DNA from: an uncultured Verrucomicrobiota bacterium
GTDB lineage: Bacteria > Verrucomicrobiota > Kiritimatiellia > RFP12 > UBA1067
DNA: 9,347 nt
Assembly: GCA_946631535.1 (NCBI GenBank)
Contig: CAMPAF010000104.1
Span: forward strand, 1 to 9,347
Reading direction: 5' to 3'
The notes beneath the pieces were generated by a model, which worked only from the letters and a program-made list of their open reading frames with translations, was not told the DNA's origin and searched no databases. Made by a program: the position numbers and the translations under genes. Shown one piece after another: positions 1-5,392 of this stretch (its first letter is position 1; each line of letters starts with the position of its first letter).

Positions 1-742
1 CCTCGAACGTGCTGCGGACGACGCCCGGCCAGTCGGCCGAGTATTTCGTCCCGCCTATGCAGTCGGGATGGGTACCGAAGTTGACGATGGCGATGTCGGG
101 CGCCCACGTGCGGCGGAAGCGGATGAGCTGCAGCGTTTCGTCGGGCGTGCCGAGCGGCTCCTTCACGTTGGGGTTCGTTATCCCCGGGTTGGTACGGACG
201 GAACCGTCCTTCATGCGGTAGCGGCGGATGAACGAGACGTTGCGGCAGATGGTCTTGGCGACGCCGATCCGCGCGGGGGCCATGTCGGCGAGGGCGAGCC
301 GTCCGGCGTCGCACATTTTGGCGATGCACATGTCTACGTAGTCTGCCACGAGGCGGTTCTCCTCTTTCGTGAAGCTGGACCTCGTCCAGGCGGCGGGCCC
401 GGTGTGGGTATGCGTCGCGTGGACGTAGATCCGTTCGCGCGGAACGCCCGTCGCCGCCGTTATGGCCGGAGCGGCCTTCCCCATGAAGGCCTTGCCCAGG
501 CCCAGGCTGCTGACGCAGTAGATGAGCGCGTTGTTCGTGCCGTCCGAGACCGCCACGCAGTCAAGGTAGAGCGGATCCAGAACGCCGTCGGCGATGCGCT
601 TGTGGAAATACCCGACGATCGGGATCCCGAGCGGCGGCGTGGCGTCCACCCGGGCGAAACCGGCCTTGAACTCCGCGAAAGCCGTCCCCGCTCCGAGGGC
701 AACGGCCCCCAGGACAAAGAGCATGGCAACTCTTCTTTTCAT
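1..742 (-). CDS. Neutral/alkaline ceramidase-like hydrolase, N-terminal part (3' end beyond window)
   Basis: The frame is open from ATG at 742 to the left edge and gives 247 residues. Residues 1-23 are a Sec signal peptide: basic MKRR, a hydrophobic core, then a likely cut after AFA. The mature protein begins with GFARVDATPPLGIPIVGY, the usual opening of the neutral/alkaline non-lysosomal ceramidase N-terminal domain. HATHTHTGP at residues 108-116 is the family's zinc-binding His motif, normally HTHSGP. VNFGTHPD (220-227) followed by SADWPG (235-240) matches the second zinc-His region. Characterised members hydrolyse the amide bond of ceramide to sphingosine and fatty acid, using zinc. Family members are usually over 400 residues, so roughly half or less is visible, and the later zinc ligands cannot be checked. 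AAAGGAG at 752-758 lies 9 nt before the start. The protein should be exported. Many environmental members have no tested substrate, so ceramide is the family activity and not proven here. Confidence 0.85.
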   Translation of the reverse strand, partial: MKRRVAMLFVLGAVALGAGTAFAEFKAGFARVDATPPLGIPIVGYFHKRIADGVLDPLYLDCVAVSDGTNNALIYCVSSLGLGKAFMGKAAPAITAATGVPRERIYVHATHTHTGPAAWTRSSFTKEENRLVADYVDMCIAKMCDAGRLALADMAPARIGVAKTICRNVSFIRRYRMKDGSVRTNPGITNPNVKEPLGTPDETLQLIRFRRTWAPDIAIVNFGTHPDCIGGTKYSADWPGVVRSTFE

Positions 743-869
743 GTCACATGGCTCCTTTTACTTTACTGTCACAGTCTCGCCAGGGGCGATCCGCCGGAAG
801 AGGCTGGTTGCCGGAAGTTGATTTCTTGATTTCATGTAGACGTGCCGACTTGTGGTTTCAGATGCCCGA

Positions 870-898
870 AGTATAGCAGTTCCGTTCGGCGAGGGCAA
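870..898 (-). promoter_or_regulatory. Sigma70-type promoter for the ceramidase-like gene
   Basis: Read on the minus strand, TTGCCC (893-898) and TATACT (870-875) are separated by exactly 17 bp. Transcription would begin near 863, leaving a leader of about 120 nt before the ATG at 742. The element is interleaved with the -10 of the divergent phosphoesterase gene at 906-911, so the two promoters probably cannot be occupied at the same time. Confidence 0.6.
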
Positions 899-905
899 TG
901 TGTGG

Positions 906-911
906 TATAAT
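906..911 (+). promoter_or_regulatory. Extended -10 promoter element of the first phosphoesterase gene
   Basis: A perfect TATAAT sits within TGTGGTATAATC (901-912). The same 12 bases recur at 2484-2495 before the second phosphoesterase gene. No good -35 hexamer exists at 16-18 bp; the nearest candidate is TTCGGC at 885-890 with a 15-bp spacer. Transcription would start about 7 nt downstream, which is at or next to the ATG at 918, implying a leaderless mRNA. Confidence 0.6.
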
Positions 912-917
912 CGGCGC

Positions 918-2471
918 ATGGACATTACACGCAGAAGATTCTTTGGCGGTCTGGCTTCGTTGGGCGCGCTGGGAGGGTCGCAACTCGTTGCGACCGCAGC
1001 GGCCGCAACGAGTTGCGTCCCTCCCAAGCTGAAGTTCGGCGTCGTGAGCGACGTGCACGTGCGGCTCGCCGCGGACGGGCGCTCGCTCGCAGCCGGCTAC
1101 GAGACCGACACGCTCGAAAAGACGTTCGCCTATTTCCGCGACCAGGGCGTCGACGCCGTGATGATCGCAGGCGACATGGCCGACCTCGGCCTGACCCGCG
1201 AACTCAAGGCGATCGCCGACGCCTGGTTCAGGGTGTTCCCAGGGGACCGGGCGCCGGACGGACGCAAGGTCGAGCGCCTGTTCGTGCTCGGCAACCACGA
1301 CGCGTTTGGCCTGCGGAACGGCGCACGCGTGTTCAAGGATGCCGACGTCCTTGCGCGCGAGGCGATACAGGCGGACCCGAAGAAGGCCTGGGCCGAATGC
1401 TTCAACGAGGAATGGCAGCCGTACTACACGAAGAAAGTGAAGGGATTCGACTTCTTCTGCTCGCACTGGCAGCCCGGCATCTGGTGCAACGGGGTGGCGG
1501 AGACGGGTTGCGCGGGCTGCGGCGACGTGTTTCGCGCCCTGATGGAGAAATGCGATCCGTCGCGTCCGTTCTTCTACGTCCAGCATCCGCACCCGCGCGA
1601 CACCGTCTACGGGAAATGCGCATGGGGCATGGACGACGGATCGGCGACGCGCCTGCTCTCGAACTTTCCACAGGCGATCGCGTTCTCCGGACATTCGCAC
1701 GAACCCCTCACGAACGAGAAGTCGATCTGGCGCGGCGCGTTCACGTCCGTGGCGACCGGATCGCTGCGCTATCTGTCGGCAGACGCGGTCTGGAGCTTCG
1801 AGCGGACGGCCGGCTACGAGAACGGCCGCTGCAACGTCTACCTGCCTGGCGGAGTCCGGCGCGAGGACCGCACTGCAATCTACGCCGCCTACGATTCGCC
1901 GAAGATGATGGCGGTCGAGACGAACCGTCCGGACATCCGCGTCGGGCAGGTCGTGAGCGTCTACGACGACCGCGTCGAGCTTTCGAAGCGCGAGTTCGTC
2001 AGCGGGCTGCAGCTGGGCGACGACTGGGTCGTGGAGCTACCCGCGAAGCCGCGTTCGTTCGCCTCGTTCGCCCGCGCGGCGAAACCGGCGGAGTTTCCGG
2101 AGGGTGCGGTCCTCGCCGCCACGCGCACCACGGCGAAGACGCGCGGACAAAAACGGAACGGCGGCGACGTCGAGCCTCAGAACAAGGACGCCATCCGGCT
2201 CGACTTCCCGGCGGCGACCCTCGGGGGGCAGGTGGCGGAATACGAGATCTGCGCCGCCAACGCCGGCGGGAGCGTGCGCGCGGTGCGCATCTGCGCGGTC
2301 AACGGGCTCTACCCGCGCCGCCACGCGAAATTCGCGAAAGCCGTCACGGCGACGGTCCCGGCGGACGCGCTGCCGGTCGGGATCGGGGCCGTGCGCGTGA
2401 CTCCGCTTGATTCCTACGGCAACCGTGGCAGGGCTCTGGAAGCGAAGATATCCGGGCCGGCGCAAGGTTGA
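918..2471 (+). CDS. Tat-exported calcineurin-like metallophosphoesterase
   Basis: The protein has 517 residues from the ATG at 918. That start is chosen because MDITRRRFFGGLASLGALGG is a textbook twin-arginine signal (TRRRFFG at residues 4-10). A GTG at 852 would lengthen the frame but would bury the signal peptide and lie upstream of the TATAAT at 906. The mature part carries the metallophosphoesterase signature in order: D45-x-H47 (SDVH), GD at 85-86 (GDMADLG), GNHD at 125-128, H223/H225 (QHPHP) and GHSH at 258-261. These residues normally bind two metal ions and activate water for phosphoester hydrolysis. The substrate is unknown. A cysteine-rich stretch (about residues 194-214) lies between the GNHD and QHPHP blocks. 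The last roughly 130 residues look like a beta-rich accessory domain with no motif I can name. No Shine-Dalgarno precedes the ATG. A 57-nt inverted repeat lies within codons 18-37. Confidence 0.85.
   Translation: MDITRRRFFGGLASLGALGGSQLVATAAAATSCVPPKLKFGVVSDVHVRLAADGRSLAAGYETDTLEKTFAYFRDQGVDAVMIAGDMADLGLTRELKAIADAWFRVFPGDRAPDGRKVERLFVLGNHDAFGLRNGARVFKDADVLAREAIQADPKKAWAECFNEEWQPYYTKKVKGFDFFCSHWQPGIWCNGVAETGCAGCGDVFRALMEKCDPSRPFFYVQHPHPRDTVYGKCAWGMDDGSATRLLSNFPQAIAFSGHSHEPLTNEKSIWRGAFTSVATGSLRYLSADAVWSFERTAGYENGRCNVYLPGGVRREDRTAIYAAYDSPKMMAVETNRPDIRVGQVVSVYDDRVELSKREFVSGLQLGDDWVVELPAKPRSFASFARAAKPAEFPEGAVLAATRTTAKTRGQKRNGGDVEPQNKDAIRLDFPAATLGGQVAEYEICAANAGGSVRAVRICAVNGLYPRRHAKFAKAVTATVPADALPVGIGAVRVTPLDSYGNRGRALEAKISGPAQG
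970..1026. repeat. 57-nt nested quasi-palindrome inside the Tat signal coding region
   Basis: Arms 970-992 and 1004-1026 are complementary except for one T/T mismatch (978/1018). The 11-nt centre pairs further: 994-996 with 1000-1002 around a CAG loop, leaving one A/C mismatch. In all, 25 base pairs form over 57 nt. Each arm also contains its own 14-bp dyad, CGCAACTCGTTGCG at 979-992 and CGCAACGAGTTGCG at 1004-1017, with centres 25 bp apart. It encodes residues 18-37 of the phosphoesterase signal peptide and start of the mature protein. Because the repeat is in register, the opposite strand reads nearly the same peptide (GGTQLVA against GGSQLVA). Confidence 0.9.
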
Positions 2472-2494
2472 GCAAGCCGCTTTTGTGGTATAAT
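2468..2494 (+). promoter_or_regulatory. Promoter of the second phosphoesterase gene
   Basis: TATAAT at 2489-2494 lies in the same TGTGGTATAATC context as the upstream gene. TTGAGC at 2468-2473 is a possible -35 with a short 15-bp spacer, and it overlaps the TGA stop (2469-2471) of the preceding gene. The predicted start near 2501 would leave a leader of about 13 nt containing the ribosome site AGGAG (2504-2508), 5 nt before the ATG at 2514. Confidence 0.55.
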
Positions 2495-2513
2495 CTGCCG
2501 CACAGGAGAACCG

Positions 2514-3938
2514 ATGATTCAAGCAACATGCACAAGCCGCCGTTCGTTCATCTCGTCGCTTGGCGTCTTCGCCGCCGCCAGCGCGATGAGCCGCCCCATG
2601 CGCGCGATCGCCGCAATGGCGGAGGAGACTCCGCTGCCAGACTACTGGCTGCCGCACCTCGATGCCGTCGCGGGCAAGGTGCGCGCGATCGCGCAGAAGA
2701 CCGTGGACGGGTTCTGGTTCATCACCGACCTTCACATCACCGCCAACAGGAGGCAGTCCGGCAAGGCTCTTGTGGCGCTTGCCGCACGCTCGCCGCTAGG
2801 CAAGGTCCTGTGCGGGGGGGATCTGCCCGAGGCGTTCGCGGCCAGGTTCGAGACGGACAAGGCAGGGGTGGACTTCGCGGTGGACTTCTACCGCACGCTC
2901 TGGGTGGAGCCGGTCGAGGCGGCCGGCATGAAGATGTACACTGCGAAGGGCAACCACGACTTCACGATCAAGCACGACGCGAAGACCGACGCCGGGTTCA
3001 CCTATTCCGGCATCGAAGCGCGGAAGATAGTGATGGGATCGAAGGGATGCGCCGAGGCTGTCACGAACGCCGCCGACTCGGAGGCGTGCTACTACTACTT
3101 CGACAATCCGTCCGCCAAGATGCGCTACATAGTGGTGGACACGACAGACTCCATAACGGACAAGCGGCCGTTCTGGGCCGTCGTATCCGGCATGCACGAC
3201 GCGCAGCTGCTCTGGCTGGCAGAGCACGCCTTCGCCACCATCCCTGCGGGCTGGAACGTGGTGGTGGCGCACCACATACCGGTCTGGGGTGTGGTCGGGA
3301 ACGCCGGCGAGACGAAGCTCTACGCGCCGTTCCGCCAGCTGATGGAGGCGTACCAGAACAGGGGTTCGTGGACATGCGCCGGGCGGACGTTCGACTTCTC
3401 CGCGGCGCAGGGGCGCATCTTCCTCGACATAACCGGCCACCACCACGCGGAGCGGCAGACGTACCACAACGGCATCGTCTACGTGACTGAGCCATGCGAC
3501 GCGGCCTACGGCGACTACATCATAGGCTCGAGGCCCTGGTGCGGCGAGCTTCCGAGGAAGGCGGGGGGGACGGTCAACGAGCAGACCTTCGACGCCGTGC
3601 AGCTCGATCCCGCGCGCGACCTCATGTATTTCACGCGCGTGGGCGGCGGGCAGGACCGCATAATCCACGCGAAGCCGCTGAAGGTCGCCGCAGGCGGCAC
3701 GCTGAAGTTGGAGGCTCGTATGCTGTCGGGTCCGCTCACTTGGGGATGCTACGACGCAGACCGCGTCACGTACTCGCCCAACCCGAAGAACCGCTACGTC
3801 TCGCTCGTCTCGTACCACGACGACGTGGCGGCAATCGCGCCGGACGGAACGCTTACGGCGAAGAAGCCGGGCGAAGCGATGGTGCTTGCGATGGACGCCA
3901 AGTTGGACAAGGAGATATTCCCGGTGGTGGTCATCTAG
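2514..3938 (+). CDS. Exported metallophosphoesterase with C-terminal Ig-like (BIG2-like) domain
   Basis: The protein has 474 residues. The N-terminus, SRRSFISSLG at residues 8-17 followed by an alanine-rich hydrophobic stretch, is a Tat-type signal with only the central twin arginine. Metallophosphoesterase motifs follow in order: D72-x-H74 (TDLH), GGD at 101-103, GNHD at 146-149, H253-H254 (VVAHHIP) and GHHH at 308-311. A dinuclear metal centre and phosphoester hydrolysis outside the cytoplasm are expected; the substrate cannot be named. Residues of about 395-473 resemble a bacterial Ig-like group 2 domain, ending in the typical VAAIAPDGTLTAKKPGEAMV pattern, which usually gives a beta-sandwich for surface display or binding. 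The gene lies 42 nt after another phosphoesterase but has its own promoter and AGGAG site. The two proteins share motif order and export type but differ widely between motifs, so they are not a recent duplication. The C-terminal domain call is less certain than the enzyme call. Confidence 0.85.
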   Translation: MIQATCTSRRSFISSLGVFAAASAMSRPMRAIAAMAEETPLPDYWLPHLDAVAGKVRAIAQKTVDGFWFITDLHITANRRQSGKALVALAARSPLGKVLCGGDLPEAFAARFETDKAGVDFAVDFYRTLWVEPVEAAGMKMYTAKGNHDFTIKHDAKTDAGFTYSGIEARKIVMGSKGCAEAVTNAADSEACYYYFDNPSAKMRYIVVDTTDSITDKRPFWAVVSGMHDAQLLWLAEHAFATIPAGWNVVVAHHIPVWGVVGNAGETKLYAPFRQLMEAYQNRGSWTCAGRTFDFSAAQGRIFLDITGHHHAERQTYHNGIVYVTEPCDAAYGDYIIGSRPWCGELPRKAGGTVNEQTFDAVQLDPARDLMYFTRVGGGQDRIIHAKPLKVAAGGTLKLEARMLSGPLTWGCYDADRVTYSPNPKNRYVSLVSYHDDVAAIAPDGTLTAKKPGEAMVLAMDAKLDKEIFPVVVI

Positions 3939-3977
3939 CCCATTCCGCAGATTTTTCATGTTTTTTCCTCCGTCGCA

Positions 3978-4006
3978 TTGACTTTCGGCAACAGATAATG
4001 TATCAT
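3978..4006 (+). promoter_or_regulatory. Sigma70-type promoter of the nusA-infB-rbfA operon
   Basis: TTGACT (3978-3983) and TATCAT (4001-4006) are separated by exactly 17 bp. This is the best-matching -35 in the window. Transcription would start near 4013, giving a leader of about 68 nt before nusA. The promoter sits directly downstream of the phosphoesterase gene, showing that nusA is not co-transcribed from an upstream rimP here. Confidence 0.75.
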
Positions 4007-4021
4007 TTGCGCGTTTCCTCG

Positions 4022-4042
4022 CGGTGGTTCAGCGAATCACCG
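4022..4042 (+). promoter_or_regulatory. Leader hairpin upstream of nusA, with a distal U tract
   Basis: CGGTGGTTC (4022-4030) pairs with GAATCACCG (4034-4042) around an AGC loop: nine pairs including one G-U. It begins about 9 nt after the predicted transcription start. A run of six T follows at 4056-4061, 13 nt after the stem, too far for a classic intrinsic terminator. The nusA ribosome site AAGGAG is at 4068-4073. The hairpin could stabilise the 5' end or act in autoregulation; the sequence does not say which. Confidence 0.45.
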
Positions 4043-4080
4043 AAGGGTTGTTCTGTTTTTTGACATGAAGGAGTAAGGTT

Positions 4081-5388
4081 ATGGCCATGAATAATGACTT
4101 GCTGGCGATGGTAACGTACATCGAGCGTGAGCGCGGCGTGGACCGCGAGCTCGTGCTTGGGGCTATTGAAGGTGCGATTCAGCAGGCGGCGCGCCACAAT
4201 CCTGGCGTGACAAACGATTTGCGCGTGACCATTGACCGCAAGACACTCCAGCTTCATGTCTACGACACTCTGGTGGTTTCGGACGAGGACTCCGGGACGG
4301 GTTTCATCTCGGTGGCGCGCGCGCGCCGCTTCAAGCCCGACGCGGCCGAGGGCGACACCATCGAGGTCGAGATGCCGGCGTCCCGCCTCGGGCGCATCGC
4401 GGCGCAGACCTCTCGCCAGATGATCATGCAGAAGATCCGCGAAGCCGAGCACGACAACGTGTTCGCCGCGTTCCGCGGGCGCATCGGCGAGATCGTGTCC
4501 GGCACCGTGTCGTCGGTCGTCCGGCGCGACCTCTACGTGCTCGTGGGCAAGACCGAGATGTTGCTGCCTGCCAAGGAGCGCATCCCGACAGAGGACTACA
4601 GCGTGGGCGACTCGATCAAGGCTATCATCAGCGAGGTGAAGCAGGACTCGGCCGGCGGGCCCACCGTGCGGCTCAGCCGTGCCTCCGCCGAGTTCGTGCG
4701 CACGCTCTTCCGCCTGGAGGTTTCCGAGATATCCGAAGGCGTCGTTGAGATCATGGGCGTTGCGCGCGATCCCGGGTACAGGTCGAAGCTGGCCGTGAGG
4801 ACGCACGACGAGAACGTGGACGCCGTAGGGGCGTGCGTTGGCGTCAAGGGCGCGCGCGTGCGCAACATCGTGCGCGAGCTGAACGGCGAGAAGATCGACA
4901 TCGTGCGCTGGTCCGACGACATCAAGCAGTACGTGGCGCAGGCGCTCGCGCCGGCCAAGCTGGAGACGGTGGAGGTGGATCCAGAGGGCAAGAACTCCGT
5001 CCACGTCACGGTATCTCCCGACCAGTACTCCCTGGCGATTGGAAAGCGCGGGCAGAACGTGCGGCTCACGTCCAAGCTGACCGGCTGGAACGTCGAGATA
5101 ACGAAGGCGATGGCGCTGGCGAGCTTCGAGGACCAGAAGGCCGAGGCGATCAAGACGCTGGCTGACACGTTCTCGGTCTCGACGGCCGTGGCGACGCAGC
5201 TGGCGGACGCGGGCTTCCTGTCGGTGGAGGGAATCATCGAGAGCGACGAGGAAGGGTTCATCGCGGCGACTGGTTTCGACGAGGTGACGGCGAAGGGACT
5301 CTATGCGGCGGCGCAGGCCGTGGCGGAGGCCACAGGCCTCGCGCAGGAGGCGGACATGCCCGCCGACGAGGTGACGGAGGAGGCGTAA
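4081..5388 (+). CDS. nusA: Transcription termination/antitermination factor NusA
   Basis: The protein has 435 residues and is cytoplasmic. It binds RNA polymerase and nascent RNA and modulates pausing, termination and antitermination. Domains in order: N-terminal polymerase-binding domain (about 1-125), S1 domain (about 134-200, GEIVSGTVSSVVRRDLYVLV), KH1 (about 230-280, with GACVGVKGARVRNIVREL) and KH2 (about 300-347, LAIGKRGQNVRLTSKLTGW). The usual RNA-binding GxxG loops are present in both KH domains. Residues of about 355-420 form a single helix-hairpin-helix-like module, where E. coli NusA (495 residues) has two acidic repeats; an acidic tail follows. AAGGAG at 4068-4073 lies 7 nt before the ATG. 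A second in-frame ATG is two codons downstream. The gene heads an operon with infB (4-nt gap) and rbfA. rimP, its common upstream partner, is missing from this place. Confidence 0.96.
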   Translation: MAMNNDLLAMVTYIERERGVDRELVLGAIEGAIQQAARHNPGVTNDLRVTIDRKTLQLHVYDTLVVSDEDSGTGFISVARARRFKPDAAEGDTIEVEMPASRLGRIAAQTSRQMIMQKIREAEHDNVFAAFRGRIGEIVSGTVSSVVRRDLYVLVGKTEMLLPAKERIPTEDYSVGDSIKAIISEVKQDSAGGPTVRLSRASAEFVRTLFRLEVSEISEGVVEIMGVARDPGYRSKLAVRTHDENVDAVGACVGVKGARVRNIVRELNGEKIDIVRWSDDIKQYVAQALAPAKLETVEVDPEGKNSVHVTVSPDQYSLAIGKRGQNVRLTSKLTGWNVEITKAMALASFEDQKAEAIKTLADTFSVSTAVATQLADAGFLSVEGIIESDEEGFIAATGFDEVTAKGLYAAAQAVAEATGLAQEADMPADEVTEEA

Positions 5389-5392
5389 CAAG

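Noticed and set aside
793..817. Direct repeat GCCGGAAG (793-800 and 810-817)
   Set aside because: An eight-base repeat in GC-rich sequence is easily chance, and it does not align with any promoter element.
758..835. A 25-codon frame in the leader of the ceramidase-like gene (minus strand, starting MKSRNQ)
   Set aside because: No ribosome site precedes it and nothing suggests coding, although its stop just touches the downstream AAAGGAG.
852..917. GTG at 852 as start of the first phosphoesterase
   Set aside because: It adds 22 residues before the Tat motif and would require transcription from upstream of the TATAAT at 906; the ATG at 918 is better.
1013..2410. A 465-codon plus-strand frame overlapping the first phosphoesterase gene
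   Set aside because: The product is extremely Arg-rich and without motifs, while the other frame has all metallophosphoesterase motifs in order.
2796..3959. A 387-codon minus-strand frame opposite the second phosphoesterase
   Set aside because: Composition (Val/Arg/His-rich) and lack of any signal or domain mark it as an antisense shadow.
3950..3966. T5 and T6 runs after the second phosphoesterase as an intrinsic terminator
   Set aside because: No convincing stem precedes them; only three-base pairings were found.
4003..5391. A 462-codon open frame on the minus strand opposite nusA
   Set aside because: It is a by-product of GC-rich codon usage. The plus strand encodes unmistakable NusA, and the antisense peptide is Arg/His/Leu-rich with no domain.
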